The notes under the pieces are model-generated. The model was not told the DNA's origin. It ran no database searches and saw only the letters and a list, made by a program, of their open reading frames with translations. Shown piece after piece: positions 51,456-59,537 of a stretch of 64,000 nt of DNA; the first letter of the stretch is position 1; the number at the start of each line of letters is the position of its first letter. The translations under genes were made by a program, and so were the position numbers. Source of the DNA: Stutzerimonas stutzeri (GTDB lineage Bacteria > Pseudomonadota > Gammaproteobacteria > Pseudomonadales > Pseudomonadaceae); the NCBI RefSeq assembly GCF_019090095.1, contig NZ_JAGQFP010000002.1:1860001-1924000 (forward strand), in the 5' to 3' direction.

Positions 51456-51531
51456 GTCCCCTTCGTCTAGTGGCCTAGGACACCGCCCTTTCACGGCGGT
51501 AACAGGGGTTCGAGTCCCCTAGGGGACGCCA
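51456..51531 (+). tRNA. tRNA-Glu (anticodon TTC), copy 1
   Basis: 76 bases with CCA. The acceptor GTCCCCT pairs with AGGGGAC and the anticodon loop is CTTTCAC. Identical to copy 2 at 51706. Confidence 0.96.
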
Positions 51532-51581
51532 TTATTCAGATCGCGACGTATGCACGGCGCGAGTCGGGAGACGTTAAATCC

Positions 51582-51657
<76 letters not shown>

Positions 51658-51705
51658 ATCCACGACAGGTCGTAGCGGTTAGGCGATCTGTTCATCGAAG
51701 GTTTC

Positions 51706-51781
51706 GTCCCCTTCGTCTAGTGGCCTAGGACACCGCCCTTTCACGGCGGTAACAGGGGTTCGAGTCCCCTAGGGGACGCCA
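51706..51781 (+). tRNA. tRNA-Glu (anticodon TTC), copy 2
   Basis: Exact copy of the tRNA at 51456-51531, 250 bases further on. Last tRNA of the operon. Confidence 0.96.
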
Positions 51782-51806
51782 TTTTTTTTGCCCGGTTTGG
51801 GCATCA

Positions 51807-51835
51807 AAGGGTCATTTCTCACGAAATGGCCCTTT
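51807..51835 (+). terminator. Terminator of the tRNA-Ala/Glu operon
   Basis: AAGGGTCATTT, a short loop, AAATGGCCCTT, then TTTGTTTT. An earlier T-run also follows the last tRNA. Confidence 0.85.
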
Positions 51836-52015
51836 TTGTTTTGCGCGCGATTTCATCTACTGCCAGTGCCGAAGGTTCTCTTCATCAGGTTGCAACGATG
51901 TGGCGTGCTGAATGGCTTGTCATAGACGATCGCCGCGTACGTGACATCCACCGGCATCTGGCTTCCAATAGTCCAGAACCGCAATCTGACGGCGCACCGT
52001 ACAGCGAGGATAGGC

Positions 52016-52465
52016 ATGATCTGGGACCAGACCGACGCGTTCATCATCGATTTCACTGTCGAGGCCGAGCATATCGATGAGCTGGGCCACGCCAACAATG
52101 CGGTGTACGTGTCCTGGTTGGAGCGGTGTGCCTGGCAACATTCGCAGAGCCTGGGGCTGGGCTTGGAGGACTATCGACGCCTGGATCGCGCGATGGCGGT
52201 GCTCAGGCACGAGATCGACTATCTGGCAGCGGCCTACCAAGGTGATCGCCTGCAGCTGGCGACCTGGATCGTCGATTCCGATCAGCGTCTGAAGATGCGG
52301 CGGGATTTCCAGCTCATCAGGCCCATCGACGGCATCACCCTCTTGCGCGCGCAAACCACTTTCGTCTGCATTCAGCTGTCATCGGGCAAGCCCAAGCGAA
52401 TGCCGGCAGAATTCGTCGAGGGGTACGGCAAGGCGCTGGTACAGCCGTACCCCCTCGAGCTGTAG
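52016..52465 (+). CDS. Hotdog-fold acyl-CoA thioesterase (4HBT/YbgC-like)
   Basis: 149 residues from ATG 52016 (GAGGA six bases upstream). Single hotdog domain with the 4-hydroxybenzoyl-CoA thioesterase pattern HIDELGHANNAVYVSWLERCAWQHSQSLGL, followed by beta-strands ATWIVDSDQRLKMRRDFQLIRP. The Asp/Glu-Gly-His-x-Asn motif is the catalytic and CoA pocket. It hydrolyses an acyl-CoA; substrate unknown. It is alone, between the tRNA operon and a convergent small secreted protein. Confidence 0.85.
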   Translation: MIWDQTDAFIIDFTVEAEHIDELGHANNAVYVSWLERCAWQHSQSLGLGLEDYRRLDRAMAVLRHEIDYLAAAYQGDRLQLATWIVDSDQRLKMRRDFQLIRPIDGITLLRAQTTFVCIQLSSGKPKRMPAEFVEGYGKALVQPYPLEL

Positions 52466-52474
52466 CCACTCGGC

Positions 52475-52750
52475 TCAGCGCTGTTCCGGTTTGCTGACAT
52501 CGGCGTCACGGCGCTCCTTGGCATCTTCTCGCCAATCATCCTGCACTTCATTTTCCATCTTGCGTTCCATGCTCTTGCCGTTGGCGCCGACATCAGCCGT
52601 GTTGGCGCGCTGATGGTTCTCCTGCATCGCGCTGCCCTGGGTATCGCCGGCGGCGCCGTGGGTCTGGTGCTGCATATCGTCCTGATTGGCCATGGCGTTG
52701 CCGGCGAGCAGCAGGCTCAGGGTTGCGATAGCGGTGGTGGGAAATTTCAT
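52475..52750 (-). CDS. Small secreted hydrophilic protein, function unknown
   Basis: 91 residues from ATG 52750 (TGGAG upstream). Signal peptide about 1-21 (LSLLLAGNAMA). The mature 70 residues are very hydrophilic, rich in Q, H, N, D, E, K and M (QDDMQHQTHGAAGDTQG, ERKMENEVQDDWREDAKERRD), with no cysteine, so probably disordered. The protein is small, and no family is recognised. It stands convergent to the thioesterase gene, with 9 bases between the stops. Confidence 0.7.
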   Translation of the reverse strand: MKFPTTAIATLSLLLAGNAMANQDDMQHQTHGAAGDTQGSAMQENHQRANTADVGANGKSMERKMENEVQDDWREDAKERRDADVSKPEQR

Positions 52751-53096
52751 TGCGGTCTCCAGTCGTTGTGAACAAGTCTTTGGCTGCCTTAATTCCGACC
52801 GGAGCCTGTGGGTATTGTTCGAGCCCAGCGCTGAGCGGGCCAGCCTGGCGTTTCACCGCGGGGCTGCGCCCGCTCGACCAGCCGCTCTAGCATGGCGTTG
52901 GGAAGGCGCAGGTCTCGTCCGCTCCGTCTGTCGGCACGCTGCGGGGGCACTGTCTTCATGCAGAGCTAACCAAACGGAACGGGCGGTCATCCGGTCGATG
53001 GTTCGGCGAGCTGAATATCGGCGATAATGCGCGCCGCGCCTGGCCGCTACGGCTTGGCGCTTCCCGGCCAAACTCGAGTGCAGCACCGTTAACGCG
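52751..53096. other. Intergenic region upstream of dinB
   Basis: 346 bases between the small secreted protein and dinB. No gene seen. The frame of dinB is open back to a TAA at 53025-53027, but no ATG, GTG or TTG lies in frame. Confidence 0.5.
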
Positions 53097-54146
53097 ACCA
53101 GAAAGATCATTCACGTCGATTGCGACTGCTTTTATGCGGCGATCGAGATGCGCGATGACCCCAGCCTGGCGAACCGACCTATCGCAGTCGGGGGGCTGGC
53201 CGACCGTCGCGGCGTCATCGCGACCTGTAACTACGAGGCACGGGCCTATGGCGTGCGTTCGGCGATGGCTTCGGGGCATGCGTTGAAGCTCTGCCCGGAC
53301 CTGCTGATCCTGCGACCGCGCATGGATGCCTATAAGGAAGCCTCGCGGGAGATCCACAGCATCTTTCGCACCTACACCGATCTGATCGAGCCCCTGTCGC
53401 TCGACGAAGCCTTTCTCGATGTCAGCGGTTGCGAGCACTTTGCCGGCAGCGCCACGCGCATTGCGCAGGATATCCGGCGGCGCGTCTGGCAGCAGTTGCG
53501 CATCACGGTCTCGGCGGGCGTGGCGCCGAACAAGTTTCTGGCCAAGATCGCCAGTGACTGGAACAAGCCTGATGGGCTGTTCGTGATCACGCCTGATCAG
53601 GTCGATGACTTCGTCCTGTCGCTGCCGGTCACCAAGTTGCACGGTGTGGGGCGGGTGACGGCCGAAAAGCTCAAACGTATGGGCATCCACAGCTGTGCCG
53701 ACCTGCGCAGCTGGCGGCGGCTGGATCTGGTGAAGGAGTTCGGCTCCTTCGGCGAGCGGCTGTGGGGCCTCGCGCATGGCATCGATGACCGACCAGTGCA
53801 GGTCGAGAGCCGGCGTCAGTCGGTCAGTGTCGAGAACACCTATGACCGAGACCTGCCCGACCTCGCCGCGTGCCTGGAGCGCCTGCCGGAACTGCTCGAA
53901 CAACTGACCGGGCGCATGGCGCGACTCGACAGCGGCTATCGTCCCGGCAAGCCCTTCGTCAAGCTCAAATTCCACGATTTCACCCAGACTACCCTCGAGC
54001 AGGCCGGCGCCGGCCTTGCGCTCGAGGACTATGCCGACTTGCTCGCCATGGCGTTTGCTCGCGGCAAACGCCCCGTGCGGCTGATTGGCGTCGGGGTCCG
54101 TCTGATCGATCTGCGCGCCGGCTTCGAGCAGTTGCGGCTGTTCTGA
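53097..54146 (+). CDS. dinB: DNA polymerase IV with no canonical start codon
   Basis: If the codon ACC at 53097 stands where ATG is expected, the protein is 349 residues, the length I recall for P. aeruginosa DinB, and begins TRKIIHVDCDCFYAAIEMRDDP, which aligns with MRKIIHxDCDCFYA. The next real ATG (53148) would remove the catalytic motif I Asp (HVDCDCF). No in-frame ATG, GTG or TTG occurs between 53097 and the stop at 53025; a CTG is at 53040. Other Y-family motifs are intact: LSLDEAFLDVSG (motif III Asp-Glu), SAGVAPNKFLAKIASD, KLHGVGRVTAEKLKRMG, and the C-terminal little-finger region. Error-prone lesion-bypass polymerase. Whether it is translated is open. Confidence 0.8.
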   Translation, partial: TRKIIHVDCDCFYAAIEMRDDPSLANRPIAVGGLADRRGVIATCNYEARAYGVRSAMASGHALKLCPDLLILRPRMDAYKEASREIHSIFRTYTDLIEPLSLDEAFLDVSGCEHFAGSATRIAQDIRRRVWQQLRITVSAGVAPNKFLAKIASDWNKPDGLFVITPDQVDDFVLSLPVTKLHGVGRVTAEKLKRMGIHSCADLRSWRRLDLVKEFGSFGERLWGLAHGIDDRPVQVESRRQSVSVENTYDRDLPDLAACLERLPELLEQLTGRMARLDSGYRPGKPFVKLKFHDFTQTTLEQAGAGLALEDYADLLAMAFARGKRPVRLIGVGVRLIDLRAGFEQLRLF

Positions 54147-54497
54147 ATCGACCACTGGTCGCCATCCTCTTCGCAGAGCGCGCTAGCCAGCCTTTGTGGT
54201 ACGCGTGTTGCTCCTCCTCCCATCAATTGCTGACGGCGCCATATTCCAGACGTTTCATTGGGTGGCCAGTGCGACGGGCGGTTTGAAGCCCGACTCCAGA
54301 CCGGCCGATAAGCGCGTGGTAGCGGTAATTTGACGCGTATCCGCTCTTGCCAGTGAAGGCGGCGGCGTTTGGACCTGCCGGTGCGTTTTGTTAGAGTCGT
54401 GCCGCCGTGATAGCAATTTGCTATTTACCTTTCAGAAGCCCGGGATCGCTATAGAGCGCCTGTGAGCCACCGAGTCGTATCAGGAGTTCGTATCCCG
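54147..54497. other. Intergenic region upstream of the MSHA pilus operon
   Basis: 351 bases between dinB and mshI. It should contain the promoter of the pilus operon. No gene is supported. The palindrome at 54410-54424 is the only clear element. Confidence 0.5.
54410..54424. promoter_or_regulatory. Palindrome upstream of the MSHA operon
   Basis: ATAGCAA, T, TTGCTAT: a perfect 7-bp inverted repeat, about 75 bases before the mshI ATG. Possible operator; regulator unknown. Confidence 0.4.
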
Positions 54498-55415
54498 ATG
54501 GGGTTGTTTTTCAAACGCCGTGAAACTGCCACAGGCAGCCTGCTTGGTGTCGAGACCGGGCCGCAAGGCATCGCGCTCGCGCAGGTGCAGCGCAATGGCG
54601 CGACGCCAACGCTGAGGCGATGCGACTATTTTGAATGCGAACCTGCTGCGCAGGCGGAACGGCTCAAGCAGGCGGTTGCCGATCACGGCCTGAGCGGTCT
54701 GCCTGTCAATTTCCTGCTGCATCCGTCGGCGTATCAGATGTTTCTGCTAGAAGCGCCAGACGTGCCGGCCGACGAGTTACGTGACGCGATGCGCTGGCGC
54801 GTCAAGGATCTGATCAGCGAGTCGCTTGAAGACGTCGTTATCGATTGCTTTGCGCTACCGGACGATGCGTACCGCGGCCGCACCCGCATGGTCTATTGCG
54901 TGGTGCTGAACAAAGTACGGATGCAGGAGTATCGCGCGCTGGTGCAACAGGCCGGATTGCGGTTGGCGAGCATCGATATCACCGAAATGGCCTTGCGCAA
55001 TCTCGGTCTGCTGGCCGGCGCCGGCACGACCAACCTTGCGTTGCTGCGGCTGCGAACCAGCGAAGGCTTGATCGTCGTTCAGAACGGGGCCGATCTGTAT
55101 ATGGCGCGGCGCATCGAGCATGGCCTGGCGCGCGCCGAGCACGACCTGTCGGGGGCGACGCTGGAAATCCAGCGCTCGCTCGATTATTTCGAGAGCCAGC
55201 TGGGCAAAGGCTATATCAGTCGCCTGCTGCTGCTGCCGATGAAGCAGGACGGCGAGCGTACCCACCAGGCGCTTGCCAGCGGCCTGGCCGTCAATCTGCA
55301 GCGCCTGGATCTGCGTGAGCTGTTCCCGGGGCAATCGGCAAGCGATCTTCCCGAGCCGAGTCAGGCGTTCTGTATCGGTGCCGTCGGCGCCGCCCTGCGT
55401 CAGGAACAAATCTGA
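54498..55415 (+). CDS. mshI: MSHA pilus biogenesis protein MshI (PilM-like)
   Basis: 305 residues from ATG 54498; AGGAG lies 11 bases upstream. An upstream GTG at 54462 is the alternative start. Actin-like PilM fold: MGLFFKRRE, LGVETGPQGIALAQVQRNG, FLLEAPDVPADELRDAMRWRVKDLI, IDITEMALRNLGLL, TNLALLRLRTSEGLIVVQNGADLYMARRIE and RSLDYFESQLG. It should be the cytoplasmic actin-like part of the pilus machine that couples to the PilN-like protein encoded next. First gene of the msh string, with each following gene overlapping or nearly touching. Confidence 0.85.
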   Translation: MGLFFKRRETATGSLLGVETGPQGIALAQVQRNGATPTLRRCDYFECEPAAQAERLKQAVADHGLSGLPVNFLLHPSAYQMFLLEAPDVPADELRDAMRWRVKDLISESLEDVVIDCFALPDDAYRGRTRMVYCVVLNKVRMQEYRALVQQAGLRLASIDITEMALRNLGLLAGAGTTNLALLRLRTSEGLIVVQNGADLYMARRIEHGLARAEHDLSGATLEIQRSLDYFESQLGKGYISRLLLLPMKQDGERTHQALASGLAVNLQRLDLRELFPGQSASDLPEPSQAFCIGAVGAALRQEQI

Positions 55416-56020
55416 TGCAGAACATCAATCTCTATCAACGCGAACGTCGCCGTGGTGGTGGCCCGAGGCCGCGCCAGATACGTCTGGGCGTGGCGCTGCT
55501 GGTGGCCGTCTTGATCACACACGGCGCCTGGCAAGGTTGGCAGCTGCGTTCGGCCAGCCAGGCCGCGACATCTGCCGAGCGGCAGGCTGCCGAGGCGGTG
55601 GCCAGGCTCGACGTGGCCCAGACGAGCTTTCAGGAACCTACGCTGGACCCGGCATTGCCGCGTCAGCTGGCCGAGCGCGAGGCCGAGAATCGCGAGCTGC
55701 AACGCCTGGCCGACTACCTGAAGGCACTCGATGCCCAGCGCAGCTCCGGCTTCGCGGCCTTGCTGCAAGGGCTGGCCGACCGGCATCCGCCGCACGGGCT
55801 CTGGTTGACCAGCATTCGTCTGCAGGCCGGCGGGGAGGAGTTGGCCCTGCAGGGTTTGACTCAGGATCAGGAGCTGCTCCCGCTTTATCTGCGCAGCCTG
55901 GGGCAGAGCACGGCGTTTAGCGGGCGCGATTTTGCCCACTTCGATTTACAGCGTGACGACCGGGATCTGCTGCGGTTCCGGTTGGCCTCGCAAGCATTGG
56001 CGGAGCAGGGCGATGAATAA
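55415..56020 (+). CDS. PilN-like inner-membrane protein of the MSHA cluster
   Basis: 201 residues, ATG overlapping the mshI stop by one base. N-terminal MQNINLYQRERRR is the classic PilN INLxP/Y motif that binds PilM. One membrane helix (about 24-45, GVALLVAVLITHG) precedes a coiled coil (about 50-110) and a small alpha/beta domain with LTSIRLQAGGEELALQGLTQDQELLPLYLRSLGQS. It links the cytoplasmic actin-like protein to the periplasmic alignment complex. In Vibrio this part is a second mshI-type gene. Confidence 0.8.
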   Translation: MQNINLYQRERRRGGGPRPRQIRLGVALLVAVLITHGAWQGWQLRSASQAATSAERQAAEAVARLDVAQTSFQEPTLDPALPRQLAEREAENRELQRLADYLKALDAQRSSGFAALLQGLADRHPPHGLWLTSIRLQAGGEELALQGLTQDQELLPLYLRSLGQSTAFSGRDFAHFDLQRDDRDLLRFRLASQALAEQGDE

Positions 56021-56678
56021 GCTCATCCAGCATTGGCGGGCCCTGGCGCCACGCGAGCAGTGGTTGACCTACGGCGTCGGCCTGGCACTGCTGGTCATGC
56101 TTTACGTGCTATTGGTTGCCGAGCCGCTGGGCCTGCGTGTCGCGGCCGAGGCCAGCCGACAGCAGCTCGCCCATGCGCGCCAGCTGGAGGCCGAGAACAG
56201 TCTGCTGGAGATCCAGGCCAAGCTCGCCGCTGACCCTAACCTGAGCTATCGCCAGGCATTGGCGACCGCACAGGCTGGGCGCGACGAGCTGCTTCTGCGC
56301 ATCGACCAGGAAACCAGCACGCTGGTTTCGCCAGCGAAGATGAAGGCCTTGCTGCAGGACCTGTTGCGCAACCAGGCGAAGCTGAAGCTGATCTCGCTGG
56401 AAAGCTCCAGTGCACCGCTGGCCGTGCCGGCGGCAATACCGGCCGAGCCAGCCAGTCAGACGGCGGCGCCCGTGGTGTTCTATCGCCACGGTCTGCGCCT
56501 GACGCTGGAAGGCGGGTATTTCGACCTGCTGGCTTATCTCACCGCGATCCAGTCCAGCGGTTGGCGCTTGCATTGGGACGCGCTGGATTACGAAGTGGGC
56601 GAGGGCGGTGCCGGACAGGCCCGCGTCATCCTCGATCTGCATACCTTGAGTCGCGATGCGGGGTGGGTGGGTGTTTAA
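56013..56678 (+). CDS. mshJ: MSHA biogenesis protein MshJ (PilO-like)
   Basis: 221 residues from ATG 56013, overlapping the previous gene by 8 bases. One N-terminal membrane helix (about 17-38, WLTYGVGLALLVMLYVLLVAEPL), a coiled coil (about 42-105) and a C-terminal alpha/beta region (VFYRHGLRLTLEGGYFDLLAYLTAIQSSGWRLHWDALDYEV) like PilO. It probably forms the inner-membrane alignment complex with the PilN-like protein. The family call is supported by position as well as sequence. Confidence 0.8.
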   Translation: MNKLIQHWRALAPREQWLTYGVGLALLVMLYVLLVAEPLGLRVAAEASRQQLAHARQLEAENSLLEIQAKLAADPNLSYRQALATAQAGRDELLLRIDQETSTLVSPAKMKALLQDLLRNQAKLKLISLESSSAPLAVPAAIPAEPASQTAAPVVFYRHGLRLTLEGGYFDLLAYLTAIQSSGWRLHWDALDYEVGEGGAGQARVILDLHTLSRDAGWVGV

Positions 56679-57003
56679 GTTCCGAATCAACACGATCGGT
56701 TTGGTTGCGCTGCTCAGCGCCGCGCCGGTCTTCGCCGCAGATCCCACGCTGCCGCCCGCCGAACAGGTAGTCGGCGACGTGGTGACACAGGCGCCCGAGA
56801 CCCTCCAGTTGCAGGCCATCCTGCGTGGCCCCTCGCGCGCCAGCGCCGTGATCAACGGGCAGAAGCTGACGGTCGGTGACCGCTTGGGCGATGCACGAAT
56901 CCTGGCGGTGCGCGCGCACTCCGTTGTCATCGAACGCCAAGGCCGGCAACAAGAATTGCGCCTGAGCGCTCCCATCATCCAAACGAGCCGTACCCTGCCA
57001 TGA
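56656..57003 (+). CDS. mshK: MSHA biogenesis protein MshK (PilP-like)
   Basis: 115 residues from ATG 56656; a GTG at 56671 preceded by GGGTGG is an alternative start. Signal peptide to about residue 27 (APVFA). Short periplasmic domain with LQLQAILRGPSRASAVINGQKLTVGDRLGDARILAVRAHSVVIERQGRQQELRL, the PilP/GspC homology-region pattern that contacts the secretin. It overlaps both the preceding and the following gene. Likely links the inner-membrane complex to MshL. Confidence 0.82.
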   Translation: MRGGWVFKFRINTIGLVALLSAAPVFAADPTLPPAEQVVGDVVTQAPETLQLQAILRGPSRASAVINGQKLTVGDRLGDARILAVRAHSVVIERQGRQQELRLSAPIIQTSRTLP

Positions 57004-58601
57004 TGCCGACCCTGATGCTCCGCCTCGGCGCGTTGAGCCTGTTCTGCCTGCTGCCCGCCTGCCAGACCTTCGAAGATGGCGACAAGCGCCTGTATGAGCA
57101 AAGCAACCGCCTGTTCCAGGAGAGTCTGGAGCAGAGCCAGCAGAAAGTCGCACCGCCGGCCTCGGTACAGGCTGGCCTGATTCCGCCGCTGCCCGCCGCG
57201 GACAGCCAGCCCGCCAGCGGGCCTCGGTTCGATGTCGCCGTCAGCGACATGCCGGCGCGTGAGTTCTTCCTCAGTCTGATGGACAGCGCCGGCGAGAACA
57301 TCCTGGTGCACCCCGGCGTGACGGGCAATGTGACCTTCAGCCTGCGCAACGTCACGCTCGAGGAAACCCTCGCGGCGGTGCGCGACAGCTATGGTTACGA
57401 TTACCGTCGCACCGCCTATGGCTATCAGATTCAGCCGAACCAGGCGATCACCCGCACCTATGACCTGAACTACCTGAACATCCAGCGGCAGGGCACCACC
57501 GACACCCGTGTCAGCTCCGGTCAGGTCACCAGCAGCGAAAACACTGGCGTTGGCGCGGCCGGCACCACCACCAGCAACACCTCCGCCACCGTGAATGCGA
57601 GCCAGCTGATGACCACCAGCAACGTCGACTTCTGGAGCGAGGTGCGCGGCGTGGTCGAAATGATGATCGGCAATGAGGAGGGCAACCAGGTGGTGGTCAA
57701 CCCGCAGGCCGGGTTGCTGGTGGTGCGGGCACGGAGTGACGATCAGCAAGCGGTGGAGCGCTTCCTTGCCCAGGCGCAGCGCAACCTGCAACGTCAGGTC
57801 ATCCTGGAAACCAAGATCCTTGAAGTGAACCTGTCCGATGGCTTCCAGTCCGGCATCAACTGGGCGCAACTGGGCAGCATGGGCAACGCCCAGATCAGCC
57901 TGGGCGTGCAGGGCGACCCTCTGAGCGGGCCGAACAACGTAGGCGGCGTATTCAGCGCGGCCGTGCAGGTAGGCGACTTCAGTGGGGTGCTGCAATTGCT
58001 CGAGACCCAGGGCGACGTGCGTGTGCTCTCCAGCCCGCGGGTTTCCACGCTGAACAATCAGAAGGCCGTGATCAAGGTGGGCACTGACGAGTTCTTCGTC
58101 ACCGATGTGTCGACCACTACCACGTCGCTGGCCGGCGGTACCACCGCACCGGATCTGGACATCACGCTGACGCCGTTCTTCTCCGGCATCTCGCTGGACG
58201 TCACCCCGCAGATCGACGAGAGCGGGCAGGTCACGCTGCATGTCCGTCCCACTGTCAGCCGCGTTCAGGATCAGAACAAGAGCATTCAGCTGGGCGGTTC
58301 GGACAACGTCTTCAATCTGCCACTGGCACTCTCGACGACCCGTCAGTCCGACTCCATCGTGCGCGCTCGCAGCGGCCAGGTGGTGGTCATTGGCGGATTG
58401 CTTGAGAACCGCAATACCAACACCGACGCCAACATTCCCTGGGCCTCCAAGCTGCCGGTGGTGGGTGGGTTGTTCCAGCAGCAGCGCAAGGCGCTTCAGC
58501 AGACCGAACTGGTCATCCTGATGCGACCGCAGGTGGTCGATGACCAGGTCTGGCTGGACGATCTGCGCAAGTCCGCCGAATCCTTCCGGTCGGTTCGGTA
58601 A
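57000..58601 (+). CDS. mshL: MSHA pilus secretin MshL
   Basis: 533 residues from ATG 57000. The lipoprotein signal ends LLPAC with the lipidated cysteine at 21. Secretin parts: N-terminal STN-like domain (VAVSDMPAREFFLSLMDSAGENILVHPGVTGNVTFSLRNVTLEETLAAV), an N1-type domain, a Ser/Thr/Asn-rich insertion (about 160-200) typical of MshL, and the C-terminal secretin core (SGINWAQLG, VLSSPRVSTLNNQKAVIKVGTDEFFV, LDVTPQIDESGQVTLHVRPTVS, VVIGGLLENR, KLPVVGGLFQQQRK). It forms the outer-membrane gate for the pilus. Confidence 0.94.
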   Translation: MMPTLMLRLGALSLFCLLPACQTFEDGDKRLYEQSNRLFQESLEQSQQKVAPPASVQAGLIPPLPAADSQPASGPRFDVAVSDMPAREFFLSLMDSAGENILVHPGVTGNVTFSLRNVTLEETLAAVRDSYGYDYRRTAYGYQIQPNQAITRTYDLNYLNIQRQGTTDTRVSSGQVTSSENTGVGAAGTTTSNTSATVNASQLMTTSNVDFWSEVRGVVEMMIGNEEGNQVVVNPQAGLLVVRARSDDQQAVERFLAQAQRNLQRQVILETKILEVNLSDGFQSGINWAQLGSMGNAQISLGVQGDPLSGPNNVGGVFSAAVQVGDFSGVLQLLETQGDVRVLSSPRVSTLNNQKAVIKVGTDEFFVTDVSTTTTSLAGGTTAPDLDITLTPFFSGISLDVTPQIDESGQVTLHVRPTVSRVQDQNKSIQLGGSDNVFNLPLALSTTRQSDSIVRARSGQVVVIGGLLENRNTNTDANIPWASKLPVVGGLFQQQRKALQQTELVILMRPQVVDDQVWLDDLRKSAESFRSVR

Positions 58602-58610
58602 GCGCTGGCA

Positions 58611-59537
58611 ATGTACGAAGCATTCTTCGGCCTGCGCGAAAAACCGTTCGCGCTGACGCCCAATACCGGCTTCATGGTCCAGCTGGCCCCCTACCAGGCC
58701 TGCCTCAACCTGCTGCGCGTGGCGCTGGCCGAGGGCGAGGGCTTCATCAAGGTGACCGGTGAAGTTGGTACGGGCAAGACGCTGCTCTGCCGTGCGTTAC
58801 TGAACGAGCTGGACGCTAGCCGCTATCAGGTCGCCTGGTTGCCCAATCCCACCCTGACGCCGATGACCCTGCGCCAGGCCCTGGCGCACGAGCTGCACAT
58901 CGCCGGGGTCGAGCAGCTGGACAATCACGCATTGCTCGCCGCCCTTCATGCTCGCCTGATCGAGCTGGCCGGGCAGGGCAAGAGCACGGTCTTGCTGATC
59001 GATGAAGCTCAGGCGCTGCCTACCGCGACGCTGGAGGCGTTGCGCCTGCTGACCAACCTTGAAACCGAACACAGCAAGCTGTTGCAGGTGGTGTTGTTTG
59101 GCCAGCCGGAGCTGGACGAGACCCTGGCGCGCGAGGACTTCCGTCAACTGCGTCAGCGCATCACGTTTTCCTACGCGCTGCGGCCGCTGGACGTCAAAGA
59201 CACCACGCGCTATCTGCAGGAGCGCCTCGCCGTGGCGGGCTATCGCGGTGAGCCGCTGTTCCAGGCGGCGGCGGTCCGCTTGCTGGTGCGCGGCAGCGGC
59301 GGCATCCCGCGGTTGATCAATATCCTGTCCAACAAATGCCTGATGGTGGCTTTCGGAGAAGGCGCCCGTCAGGTACTGGCGCGGCACGTCCGGCGCGCGC
59401 TGGACGATACCGAAGGCGCACGGCCCTTCTGGCGGCAGCCGTCGCCTCGCGTCGGCTGGGCCTTGGCCGTGGGCTGTCTGGCGCTGCTTGCCGGTCTCTG
59501 GCCCTGGCTTTCTCCGCTAATCGAGGTGCTGCCATGA
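58611..59537 (+). CDS. mshM: MSHA ATPase MshM (ExeA-like AAA)
   Basis: 308 residues. MYEAFFGLREKPFALTPNTGF is the diagnostic ExeA-type start. Walker A VTGEVGTGKTLLCRALL, Walker B LLIDEAQALPTATLEALRLLTNLE, and the sensor region RQRITFSYALRPLDVKDTTRYLQERL. The C-terminus has a single membrane helix (about 285-305, GWALAVGCLALLAGLWPWLSPLI), so the protein is membrane-bound. It helps place or assemble the secretin. Overlaps mshN by four bases. Confidence 0.9.
   Translation: MYEAFFGLREKPFALTPNTGFMVQLAPYQACLNLLRVALAEGEGFIKVTGEVGTGKTLLCRALLNELDASRYQVAWLPNPTLTPMTLRQALAHELHIAGVEQLDNHALLAALHARLIELAGQGKSTVLLIDEAQALPTATLEALRLLTNLETEHSKLLQVVLFGQPELDETLAREDFRQLRQRITFSYALRPLDVKDTTRYLQERLAVAGYRGEPLFQAAAVRLLVRGSGGIPRLINILSNKCLMVAFGEGARQVLARHVRRALDDTEGARPFWRQPSPRVGWALAVGCLALLAGLWPWLSPLIEVLP

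Noticed and set aside
56109-58241. Leftward open frame of 710 codons opposite mshJ-mshL
   Set aside because: Shadow of well-identified pilus genes; no start signal or family resemblance.
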